In this document: positions 54,351 to 64,000 of the stretch, piece by piece
Layout of the letters: each line of letters begins with the position of its first letter
Position numbering within the stretch: the first letter of the stretch is position 1
Source of the DNA: Bisporella sp. PMI_857
Taxonomy: Eukaryota > Ascomycota > Leotiomycetes > Helotiales > Helotiaceae
DNA: 64,000 bases
Direction: 5' to 3'
NCBI GenBank assembly: GCA_021307315.1
Contig: JAJSPD010000044.1
Location: 248,001-312,000 of the forward strand
The notes under the pieces: generated by a model
Told to the model about the DNA's origin: nothing
Database searches by the model: none
What the model saw: the letters and a program-made list of their open reading frames with translations, nothing else
Made by a program: the position numbers and the translations under genes

Positions 54351-56050
54351 ATGGCTTCAGCAGATTCCAACGAGCGCGAACCCCTTCTGTCTTCTACAGC
54401 TTCCTCCTCCACCCCCGAGTTTCAACAAGGCACAAAACCGTCCCGCCATGTCGAGGACTCTACCATACCCGAAACCGCAATTCTTGGTCGAAACCTCTCC
54501 TGGAGCAGCGCCTACATTCTCGTCATTTCTCGTGTTATAGGCAGTGGAATCTTTGCAACGCCAGGCTCAATCGTCAAAACCACCGGCAGTATCGGGCTAG
54601 CAATGTTACTATGGATAGGCGGGTCTTTCATCGCATGGTGTGGAATGGTAGTCTCCCTGGAATATGGCTGCATGCTTCCGCGCTCAGGAGGAGACAAGGT
54701 CTATCTAGAATTCACATACCAATATCCCAAATTCTTTGCTTCAACGCTGGTTGCGGTGCAAGCAGTGCTTTTGGGGTTTACGGCCAGCAATTGCATTATT
54801 TTTGGAGAATATGTTTTGTTTGCTTTTGGAATTGAGGTGACAGAATGGAGCCAGAAAACACTTGCTGTAGGACTTTTGACTTGGATTACAGTTGTGCACG
54901 GCTGTTTCCTGAAGATGGGGATCAGAATACAAGACTTCTTAGGATGGATTAAGGTGGGGCTTGTGCTGTTTATGGCCTTGACTGGAGTCTTTGTGGTTCT
55001 ATTTCACAAGGACGCGTCTCAACTTACGGCGCATGCGACTCGGAATGACGCTTGGGATGCGCTTTGGAAGGACTCGAACTGGGGATGGGGAACACTTTCT
55101 ACTGCTATATTCAAGGTCTCATATTGTTATGCTGGCTTGCAGAATGTCAACAATGTACTGAATGAGGTCAAGAATCCGGTTCGAACGTTGAAGACGGTCG
55201 CGCCTGCTGCATTCGTTACAGCTCTACTTCTATACCTTCTTGTCAACTTCGCCTATTTATCGGTAGTGCCGCTCGCTGAGGTGAAGGAGAGTGGAGAAAT
55301 GATAGCAGCCCTCTTTTTTGAGAGAGTGTTTGGTGAGCACTTGGGAAGGACAGTGCTTCCACTCGCAATCGCATTATCAGCAGCAGGTAATGTCATGGTT
55401 GTGACTTTCACGCTAGTAAGTGCTCTTCAAAAGTGTGTTTATTGGTCTAACCCGAATTCAAGGCCCGTGTCAATCAAGAGATAGCTCGACAAGGATTCCT
55501 CCCTTATTCCAAACTTTTATCATCTTCGAAGCCGTTTGGTGCGCCAATGGGTGGCTTGATTGTGCACTATATCCCCTCTCTACTGGTGATAGCTATTCCG
55601 CCGCGCGGAGATGTGTATAATTTTATCCTCGATGTGGAAGGGTATCCAGGCCAGTTCTTTGCACTCGCACTCGCATTGGGCCTGCTTTGGCTACGCAGAA
55701 AACGGCGTGATCTGAAACGGCCATTCAAAGCATGGTTGCCAGCTGTTTGGATACGGATTGCGTTGTGTCTGGCACTAATCTCCGCACCGTTCTTTCCACC
55801 AAAGGATGGCAAAGCAGACGTAGGGTTCTTCTATGCGACTTATGCTATTGTCGGAATTAGCATGTAAGTTGATCAGTTCTCAATCAGGGAATGTTTAACT
55901 AATAACGTCAGCATATTATTTGCGATCTTATATTGGTATATTTACTTTATTGTGGTTCCGAAATGGAAAAACTATAGGATTGAAGAAGTGACAGAGGTTT
56001 TGGACGACGGAACCAGTATCACTAGACTTGTGAATATCAAGAACGACTGA
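54351..56050 (+). CDS. amino acid permease, Mup1 (high-affinity methionine) type
   Basis: Model: exons 54351..55415, 55463..55863 and 55912..56050 (534 residues), both introns 47-48 nt and in phase. A polar N-terminus of about 45 residues is followed by twelve membrane helices of the LAT branch of the APC superfamily. The first carries VISRVIGSGIFATPGSIV (the GSGIF substrate-binding loop), followed by GMVVSLEYGCMLPRSGGDKVY, YCYAGLQNVNNVLNEVKNP, then PLAIALSAAGNVMVVTFTLA and QEIARQGFLPYSKLL. This order is that of fungal Mup1-like methionine permeases at the plasma membrane, which also carry cysteine. The TauD gene lies 0.8 kb downstream on the same strand. Confidence 0.9.
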
Positions 56051-56860
56051 TCGCAATTTGGAATAGATAGATTAAGGCTGCATAGTTGACGGCGTTTTTA
56101 GATAAAGGGTTGTCGGAAGCATGGCAGGAATGCCTAGAATTACGTTTGCAAGCGCACACAATTGAAAGACTTTGATAATTGTACAAGCAGCATCTCGCAG
56201 ACGGAAGGATAGTGCCGAATACAATGGTATCTCAAAAGTGGGAGTACTCTTTTGATATTGTTCATGTTGGAGATGTTATCATTTTGGCAGCAGTTTATGC
56301 CATTTCGCTCCCACAGCACATCATCGCTGTGGTTAAGCGAACCCCTTAAAACCTCGCAACGGCAACACTCCTTGATGCATCCAAGAATAAATGGCCCAGA
56401 ACTAGTACATGCCACCAGCCTGTTCTCCAATGAGGAACTTGATATAGCTACTGATGGTGGAATCCACACGGCATGTGCAGCTTCCAACCACCTGGTTCGG
56501 AGTTAGGATTTAAGCTTACAAAGAAATGCTTGTCTTCACCTCGGGGCTTTACTGTAAAAGCGGGAAAACACACAGAGGTCTACTATGTGAGTGGACGTCT
56601 TGTTCGATGTCGTTATCTGAAATCGTGGGGAACATGCTACAATTTCATCATATTCATCCCGCCTTGTGCTTGAAGGAACCAGATGATCCCATCCCGACCT
56701 CGGATATTGTAGCAGAGGTATATAGGGACAAACCCCATTCTTTGTACCAGAATATACTCTCTCTCTCACACACACATACACACTACATACATTGGCGTTT
56801 CATGAGCTCAAAAGCCATACCGACTCAAACTAAACGTCATTAAGAAGCATCGCAAACACA
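56051..56860. other. intergenic, promoter of the TauD gene
   Basis: 810 bp, no gene. It has CT and CA runs at 56755-56790 just before the TauD start. I looked for the CYS3 consensus ATGRYRYCAT here and did not find a clear match. Confidence 0.45.
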
Positions 56861-58175
56861 ATGGCACCATCTGTTCAACAGCTCGAGGAAGACATCCAAA
56901 CCGTCCTCCCTACCAAGATAGCTGCTTTGGGCAAAGATTCCCAAGAAGCTCCCAAAGAAACCCCCAGAGTGAAGCGTCAGATCGAAGTCGAGGGAGGTAC
57001 AACTACGGCATCTGTACGTCCTTTACCATCCATCATCTCACCTAATGCTAATCTATACAGTACCCACAATATCTTCCAACCTGGAATCACGGCCAAAAAT
57101 ACCCTCCCCTCGAACCCTTTGAATACGTTGACCCCGCTAGCCGCGCTGACCCGGCACTCAAAGACCTCCTTCCAGGTGGCTCCAAAATTCAATACCTCAC
57201 GCCCGCTATCGGCGCTGAAGTCCACGGCGTACAACTCTCCAAGCTCACCGCAGCTGGGAAAGACCAGCTCGCGCTGCTTGTTGCCCAACGCAAAGTCGTG
57301 GCTTTCCGGGACCAAGACTTCGCTGACCTCCCCTTCTCTGAGGCTCTAGAATTTGGTTCCCACTTTGGCAGACACCACATACACCCCACATCTGGTTCCC
57401 CGGAAGGTCATCCTGAGTTCCACATTGTGCATCGGCTTTCCGAGCCCGGGAAGTCTGATTTTGATCATTTTCTTGCGGGAAGGAATAGCTCTGTCTCTTG
57501 GCATTCAGATGTGACTTACGAGAAACAGCCGCCGGGAATCACGTTTCTCTATATCTTTGATGGGCCGGAGGTAGGTGGTGATACGCTGTTTGCAAGCCAG
57601 GCAGAAGCGTACAATCGGTTGAGCGAAAGCTTGAAGGAGAGGTTGCATGGGTTGAGTGCGATCCATAGTGGGTTCGAGCAAGCCGAGTTTTCGAGGAGTA
57701 GAGATGGAGTTGTGAGGAGGGAGCCAGTCAAGAATGAACACCCGCTTGTGAGGACTCATCCGGTTACAGGCGAGAAAGCGATTTATGTTAACACTGGCTG
57801 TAAGTTCTTCTAAACAAATTGTTCTTTGAGGACGAACACTGATGGTATATGTGATTAGTCACGCGTAGTATTGTTGGTTTGAAGAAAGAGGAGTCAGATG
57901 CCCTCTTACAGTTTCTCTTCACGCACATTACCCGCGGAATTGATTTCCAAGCTCGTGTTCGTTGGCAGCCAAAGACTGTTGTTGTTTGGGATGTATGTTC
58001 GACATCGCTGTTTTCTCCATTTCTTGGCTAACGTTAATAGAATCGCACGACTGTGCACTCAGCGACCCAGGACTGGACGACCGGTGAACGTCGTCACTTG
58101 GCACGCATCACTCCTCAAGCTGAGGTACCGTTTGAGACCCCATACGTGAAGAAGGAGATTGAAGTCAAGCCATAG
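56861..58175 (+). CDS. TauD-type Fe(II)/2-oxoglutarate dioxygenase (taurine/sulfonate dioxygenase family)
   Basis: Model: exons 56861..57013, 57061..57799, 57859..57992 and 58041..58175 (386 residues); three introns of 47-59 nt, all in phase. A 50-residue N-terminal extension precedes the TauD core: GAEVHGVQLSKLTAAGKDQL, VAQRKVVAFRDQDF and GRHHIHPTSG. The iron site has WHSDVTYEKQPP (His199 and Asp201) with the distal His348 in RTTVHSAT. 2-oxoglutarate contact regions are VGGDTLFASQAEAYNRLS and the RRHLARITPQ Arg near the C-terminus. Fungal members release sulfite from taurine or other sulfonates, or act on related substrates. The location next to a Mup1-type permease and near a CYS3-like bZIP supports sulfur scavenging; the substrate is inferred. 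Confidence 0.93.
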
Positions 58176-61100
58176 CTCGGTTAATATCTAAGAAGTTGAT
58201 TTTAGTGCATGTATGACATCTTACAGATATTTTTTGGCTATTTTATGAGGCATGATTATTGGAATTATATCCGCAACTACGGTAGTTCTCACTACTATTC
58301 TCAAGCAAAGAAGTTGACTTGTGATGGAGCTTAAGGAAATGTGTGGACCCCCTTATTTCTTTTATCTCGCAAATAACGAACTCAAAGACAGTTCCAAATT
58401 TTGCGATATGACTGCTTTCGTGGGTTTCAACATGTGTGTGATTATGCTCACAGCACGATATATGTGAGAACATTTTTCAGGCACTAGAAGATAGGTTCCA
58501 ACAGTAATATATAGTGGGAACCTTAAGCACAGTAAGTCAAATTATGATATCCATAGCTGTAGAGACAGGTGTCTGTTTCCAGATTTGGTTAGATAGGACT
58601 CAAAAGTATTCCACGAATTGATTAAGTTTCCATATCGCCGTGTCGCAAGACACCCTCATCGGCAAAAATGAATCCAGCATGGAAGGTACGCTTACCATTC
58701 CTAATGAAATGTTCAAATATATCACTTTCTTTCAGTCATGATTAGGGCTATCTTTTGATAGCTTCTGCATGAAATGCAGGAATTTCAGCGAAGAGGTCGA
58801 AACTTTTGAAAAGTCACGCAGACCAAACATCAGCAATATTGAACATAGCAATTATTGATCGCAGTGCTGATTACTTCATCAGGTATATAGTTTGACGCCG
58901 AGAGAATAAATTACTTCTCAGCCTCACAGAAACAACTCCTAAAGCTATATACACAGACAGCTTGAAACCCTCACAATGCAAAGAGTAAATGGCGCTTTTA
59001 CATGGAGCATTACAAGTAACTAATGATTTCGTCGCCTCACTCTGATATGCTACAGGTAAAGCTAAACTCTATGCACTGACATCGGGGTAACCTATCTGCG
59101 AAAAGAGTTCGAAGCATGGGGAGTCAGGTAAGCCCTATGATACAGGAACAAAACTACCAGGTTATAAAATTGTCTATAAGCCGTTTCATCAGTCTTTAAT
59201 TGGCAGTATATTTGGTGAAGCTGTACGGCAAACCCGTAAAGATAATCCTGCTGGATCATCGCTACACTTACGGGACGTACAAGGTAAAGCCAATATCGCC
59301 CTGTTGGAGCGAATTTCATCATCTATCAAAGAAAGGCAATACCGAGTATGCCAGTTGCTGCAGGGGCGAAAGGAGACGGATTCGGAGACTTCTGTTTCAG
59401 GAAACCCCTGAAACAAGGTATTAAAGATGACATGACACCTGCGGACTATTGGAGCAAAACCAAAAGATCTTCGGAGCCAGGTGGATATCAAAGGTGAGTG
59501 GAACAGAACGGGCTCGTGGTGACTACTCATTTGTTCCAGACCTGAGCCTTTTTGTACCGGCTGTCCATTCGAAAAAAAAATTGCAGACGAGCTTTGATCA
59601 TAATTATCGAAGAATTGTTGCAACCGTTCTACATATACTGCGAGAAAACAAGACGAAATCACATTCCAGGTGAATTATTATCCAAAAGCATAATGGTCCT
59701 CCACGCCGTATTTGACTTGCGTTTAAAATATTACTTCTTTGAAAAAATGATACGGGAAGAAAGAGATGGACTGGAACAATGAGTGTGCGGCATCATGCTT
59801 CATTCTGGGATTGGAATTTAGACATTTCATACCTGATAAACAGAGCTGATAGAAATGCTATAATTCGGGGTATAGAGCACCAATACTCAAGATATTCGAG
59901 AAATTACGACATGCATTATCTAAGTATGCAGCACTTTAACAGGTATTTTCACGATCGCCATGGCTATCATCTCATTGAGCGGCTGTCGTTGCCCGAATTC
60001 GCTATTAAAATTCGGTCGCGAACGGATGTATGCAAATGCCCTGTGCATCTTTCTGGACCATTCTCGCCTATGGGTAGTTGCACTTTGGACACCCACCCCT
60101 ATATGCTACGCTCCGACGGAGCACGGTCTCTAATATAGAAAGATTGGCCGTCCGTAGACCTGCTTCGAAACCTGTCACAAGGAAACTAGAAATTAAGGAA
60201 GATTCTAGGTCAAATCTTCTGGACGAGCATCCATCTGATTGAGGAACCATACGGTTCAATGACCCCTCGCGTTGCGGATGAACTATTAATAATTTTAGAA
60301 ACGAGGCCTAGCATCTGTTCAGAGATCAAATCCCTCTCGCTCTCTGTGAATGCAAACTGTTATACGATGGCAGAGAAAGTGCGATTTTATAAAGCATGCT
60401 TGAAGGTAGCAGGATAGCTGATACTGGACAAGCTACATCTGACAATTGAAGTTGGGGATGAACATATAAAAAGGCTCTTCTATCTGGGAAGATATGATTC
60501 CTGCTGGAGCGATCAGGATCATTGCCATGAGAATGCCGGGTGAGATGGCTATGATTGGATTACTGGTATTAAGAAGATCATAGTTATAGAATACTTTAAG
60601 TTGACGCTTATTGTAACCTAACGAAGGCTTTCATTAAAAGTCTCCTAGCCTCAAGCTGCGAATCAAAGATATACACAGTGTAAGGTTGATAAAGTAGTGT
60701 GGCACAAATCAGCTCCTATTTGATACGAAGACTAATCTCTACTTTTTCTACTACACCCCGAACCTCCTGTTATACCCTTCGTACCCCTGGCGACCCCTTA
60801 CGTGTCGAGACCGAGAGCTTCTACCGAAACCCTTATTGTCCTATCACGTGATAATATGCACCTGACACACAGTGACTGGCAGATAACCATACAAGGGGGT
60901 TATTATTGGAACTGCAACTGTATAGTATCAATAATGGAAAAGTCAAAGAAGAGCTTGGAGAGGGAACTGGCTGCTGCATGGAAGGCGCTTCTGACATCGC
61001 TGAATGGGAAAATAGACCAGTTCTATGATAGCAAAGGAAAGATTTTCATTGTTTATCAATCTTTTACGGCATCGAGGTGATCGGATATTGATTATTGGGA

Positions 61101-61241
61101 TAAAAAAACCAGTGTTTGTGTCAAGTGCTATATTGAAATTATCGAATTATTCAATGTCTCAAACGTCGGAATATCTGACATGCTATACTTTGTGACCAGG
61201 AGTTACTTCAGATCGTCAAATACATAGCCGTTGCAAAATTC
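58176..61241. other. 3 kb with a decayed, unassigned plus-strand gene
   Basis: From about 59160 to 60680 the plus strand shows runs that look like one long protein broken by stops and shifts: YGKPVKIILLDHRYTYGTYK, DHNYRRIVATVLHILREN, IEHQYSRYSRNYDMHYLSMQ, MTPRVADELLIILETRPS and, near 60550, DGYDWITGIKKIIVIEYFKL. The last resembles the ends of fungal 2EXR/F-box-like proteins, but I cannot assign the family. Elsewhere nothing is seen. A frame at 60802..61080 (plus, true ATG) has no signature. Confidence 0.4.
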
Positions 61242-62178
61242 TCATAGAGTCTTGGCTTTCCGAAGCTTTCCCCAAGTTCTCGGAAATAGAAGCCAGGCCT
61301 TTTCATTGGTGTGCAGTTCAATCACTTCCCAATTGCCAGCCTGCAAGAGAATATCTTTGATTGGTCGGTCAATATGACAGCCACCTATAGCCATTGACCA
61401 TGCAAAATCCCAGATACCTATTAATACCCTTTAGTTTCAAGTATTTATAAACAGTCGTAAATAACTCACGTTGAACAAACCGGGATATCAAATCTTGATT
61501 AACATGATGCTCCCAAAAGATCAGCTCCCCTCCCGGTTTCAACAGCCGATACATCGCCCCAACCGCAACCGCCGGATCCTTCACCGAGCACAGCACCTGC
61601 ACGCTTAGCACGCAGTCCATGCTTCCCTCCTCGATCCCATATCCCTTCAGCACCTCGATATCTTCGATCCCGCAATTCACAGGAGTGTATTTTTTATTCA
61701 ACTCAGTTTCGGAGATCTTGGAGGAGAGCATCGGCATGAATGACGTGTTGGGCTCGACGCCGTAGATGTGTTTGATTAAAGAAGGAGTGAAGCGCGGAAG
61801 CTGGTTCCCCGTGGCAGGGCCCAGTTCGAGGGTTATGCCGTAGCAGGACCCCACCAGTGAAGGCACTGCGGTCGTGGCTTCGGCGGTGACGAAGTGGTGG
61901 CCTGATGTCGCGAGTGAGCTTTCGAGCGATGTTTGGGGAAGTATAGGAGGATTTAGGGGGGGTACCTATGCTCTTGAACAGCTTTGCGAAGGCGGGATCT
62001 TTACCGCGTTCGTGGGGCGGGGTGCCTGGTTTGAAGGATTGGAGGAGGACTGTTGCGACTTTTTAATGGTGGGGTGATAGGAGTTTGTAGGGCTGAGATA
62101 CGTACACTTAAATCCTTCCCAAAACAATTCCCAGGGGCCGCTATATTCGGCAAAGCGTTCTTTGAGGTGTAGCTGCAT
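61242..62178 (-). CDS. class I SAM-dependent methyltransferase, METTL7-like
   Basis: Model: exons 62178..62106, 62058..61966, 61901..61470 and 61417..61242 (257 residues); introns of 47, 64 and 52 nt, phases all agree. The N-terminal segment is MQLHLKERFAEYSGPWELFW. The SAM pocket is GITLELGPATGNQLPRF (motif I), IYGVEPNTSF (motif II Glu), and DCVLSVQVLCSVKDP followed by LLKPGGELIFWEHHVNQD (post I and motif III). The C-terminus has the METTL7-type IWDFAWSMAIGGCHIDRPIK and W-LLFPRTWG. METTL7-like enzymes methylate thiols or small acceptors; in fungi many are uncharacterised. It may be membrane-associated through the N-terminal helices. Start chosen as the first ATG before the conserved part. 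Confidence 0.88.
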
Positions 62179-62712
62179 GGTGGGCTCTTGTCGCTGTACG
62201 AAAGTTATGGAGGATCAGAAATTTTGAGCTGGGATGGTGGGATGATAAGCAGGTATTTATATTCGAATCGGACATGGATCCTTCAGCTTATGCATGATTA
62301 TGAGTAACCTGTTTGCGTTAGAAGTGTTGGATAGGAACATCAACTTCTGCCTACCTGAGTCGTTATTAGGATGACACATCTAGGAATGCACAACGAAGTT
62401 TAAGGATTGCGCTTCGAGATAAGTTGCCATAATTCCAAGTAAATTATTTTCCTTTAATCAATTTATATCTATTTCTAATGAGTTGTGGTCCCACGAGCGA
62501 TGCAAACTTTAGACTGCTTGTCAGTGTTTATTTGTTGTCGAGGAGGGGTCTCGCTAACCCTGAACCCCTTTTTTGTGCAGCATCTAAGCGAGAGAAAAAG
62601 GTGGCGGGCGAGGTGGGGCATGAGTCAGCCATTTGAATTGTGGATATGAAATCTTCAACTTTTCCACTTATGCTTCTCTTTAGTGTACAGAGAACCAAAG
62701 TAGAAACTAACA
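62179..62712. other. divergent intergenic region
   Basis: 534 bp between the methyltransferase start and the start of the next plus-strand gene. The minus frame 62528..62995 overlaps the plus gene and is taken as a shadow. Confidence 0.45.
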
Positions 62713-63216
62713 ATGGCTGATACCGATCAAAAGATGGTAGATTTTTTCGAAGTGCGGGATTATGATTGTGTTGCGACATCCCCCGCGCATAAAAACCCTG
62801 GGAAAACAAAGATGCAAGGATGCCAAGACCATTCAATGCCCGAAGGGCAGGTGCTCTCATTATTAGAAGCGAGCGATAAGAAAGCCTCTGGTTTGGGAGG
62901 ATATTGTTACTACTGGGGCGATTCATTTGAGGAAGAAATTGGTGCTCAAAATGCAGAGAATGACTGCGAGGATGAGAACATGGGAGCAACACCAATTGTG
63001 ATTGGTAAGATATCGTTCTACATTGTGTTTTGCTGGGTGGTCACTAATGCAATGGCAGACGAAAGAGAAACAGTACAGAAGCTGCGTCAATTAAGCGTTA
63101 GAATTTCGCGCAATAAAAGAAAGGATATAGTCTGGGGCAGCGATACTAAAGACGCTAATTTCGTAGACCGTACAGATCTGCATTCGCAAGATGCCCGCAA
63201 GAAGAGGAAAGCCTGA
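62713..63216 (+). CDS. unknown acidic protein with basic C-terminus, two exons
   Basis: Model: exons 62713..63004 and 63059..63216 (149 residues). The intron of 54 nt has donor GTAAGA, branch CACTAAT and acceptor GGCAG and keeps the phase; it is also open if retained. The protein is polar, with an acidic middle (EEEIGAQNAENDCEDEN), a helical stretch (ERETVQKLRQLSVRISRN) and a basic end (ARKKRKA) that could be a nuclear localisation signal. No family recognised. A second plus-strand frame (63191..63469) overlaps its end and might be a further exon. Confidence 0.5.
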   Translation: MADTDQKMVDFFEVRDYDCVATSPAHKNPGKTKMQGCQDHSMPEGQVLSLLEASDKKASGLGGYCYYWGDSFEEEIGAQNAENDCEDENMGATPIVIGKISFYIVFCWVVTNAMADERETVQKLRQLSVRISRNKRKDIVWGSDTKDANFVDRTDLHSQDARKKRKA

Positions 63217-63529
63217 TTGCGACCTCGCCCATGAATGTCTCATATCTGTTAGCCCTCAGGTATTAAAAACGGAGCTATCTGAACCATTCTGTCCTTGGAA
63301 AGCTCATGGAGATCCATACACCAAAATGTCAAAGGAAGATGATCCAAGGAAAAGCGACATGGGAAATATATGCATGGTTCCAAAGATGGGCCGCAGTATT
63401 CTCATCTGCAGAGTCAAGAAATTCATGACAGAACTATACATATTACGGCCCTTCTGCTGGTCCTACTAGGTTCTGCTCATCCAAGCTGGAGGACAATCTG
63501 GCGGCGACTCAGGACGTCCATTGGTTCTT
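63217..63529. other. short stretch with an unassigned plus frame
   Basis: 313 bp. The plus frame 63191..63469 continues through most of it without a family signature. Confidence 0.35.
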
Positions 63530-64000
63530 TCAGTACTGGCTACTGTACTCCGGGAGAGCTTTGTCATCTAGCGACGTATATTTAGGAACCAATTTCTCGC
63601 CATCATCCCCTTTCGCACCTCCTTTCTTTCCTTTCCTCCTGACCATCGCCCACAGCCCTGGCAATTTAGCATCAGGTCCACGCAAGACATTCCCTGGATG
63701 TATGATATTGAACGCCATAATCGCCATAAACATTGGGGTTGCTTCGAGGATGTAGAGATACGATTCGTGGAAAGGCAGGGGATTCGAAGTGTCTTTGCCA
63801 GCTGAGAATTCGACTAGACGGTAAAAGATGCGTATCTGATTTTGATAAGCCTTGTTTCAGGAGAAGACACATGGGAGAGCTTACGGAGACAAATACCAAG
63901 CTAGCATACAGCGTGTATAGTAACGCTGTCCATCCTCCATTCGTATTACCTCTCTCGCGGTCTAGTTGCAGCATCTGCATATGGAAACGACCTGCCACAG
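63530..64000 (-). CDS. RTA1-family membrane protein, C-terminal part (5' end beyond right edge)
   Basis: Model: exons >64000..63885 and 63835..63530, stop at 63530; the intron is 49 nt (GTAAGC...ATCAG). The readable 140 residues give VAGRFHMQMLQLDRER, a helix (TALLYTLYASLVFVS) and IRIFYRLVEFSAG (the conserved R-IYR-IE motif of the family). Next comes HESYLYILEATPMFMAIMAF, then NIIHPGNVL, where the last helix ends. These are the sixth and seventh helices of RTA1/RTM1-type seven-helix proteins, linked to lipid translocation and resistance to toxic compounds. A Lys/Gly-rich tail follows, ending in PEYSSQY. The N-terminal five helices lie outside the window. Confidence 0.85.

Noticed and set aside
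62528..62995. 155-codon minus frame
   Set aside because: Its first codon is not ATG and it overlaps a plus-strand gene with a good intron; low-complexity composition.

Overview
This window comes from the nuclear genome of a filamentous ascomycete (Pezizomycotina). The evidence is short introns of about 45-100 nt with GT...AG ends and CTAAC-type branch sites, a Zn2Cys6 regulator, a UstYa-family (DUF3328) protein, an RTA1-like protein, SPX-EXS and Mup1-type transporters, and a fungal calcineurin A. The class cannot be fixed from the sequence alone. Most genes had to be assembled exon by exon by matching splice signals and reading phase, so exon edges are models, not transcripts.

Left part (1-20 kb): gene-poor and mostly AT-rich. 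It holds the end of a Zn2Cys6 transcription factor, a decayed GH13 alpha-glucosidase whose nucleophile Asp is gone, a CorA-like membrane protein with a broken or unresolved 5' end, a three-exon gene for a 122-residue secreted six-cysteine protein (effector-like), a 174-bp TA-flanked MITE, and an SDR-type oxidoreductase. In its middle lies the most striking locus. A five-exon UstYa-family oxidase gene (12.5-13.6 kb, minus) faces away from a two-exon gene (14.87-15.33 kb, plus) for a signal-peptide protein built of seven copies, plus one degenerate copy, of a 14-residue unit with an invariant SADES-Tyr-Leu-Pro core and dibasic Kex2-like sites. This is the layout of a fungal dikaritin-type RiPP cluster (the ustiloxin, asperipin and phomopsin type), here with a core I do not recognise.

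Middle part (21-48 kb): gene-dense and housekeeping-like. In order: an SPX-EXS (SYG1/XPR1-type) phosphate-related membrane protein, a RidA-family protein, an NtaA/SnaA-type flavin monooxygenase, a 2EXR/F-box-like protein, a J-domain protein, a small Cys-containing protein, a decayed zinc-type oxidoreductase, an MFS transporter with eight exons, a WW-domain protein, an Mmc1-like mitochondrial protein, a small conserved-looking protein and calcineurin A.

Right part (48-64 kb): a CYS3/MetR-like bZIP factor, a Mup1-type amino acid permease and a TauD-type dioxygenase lie within 10 kb and suggest a sulfur-acquisition neighbourhood. After a degenerate stretch come a METTL7-like methyltransferase, an unknown basic-tailed protein and the 3' part of an RTA1-family membrane protein that runs off the right edge. 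I saw no tRNA, rRNA or CRISPR array.
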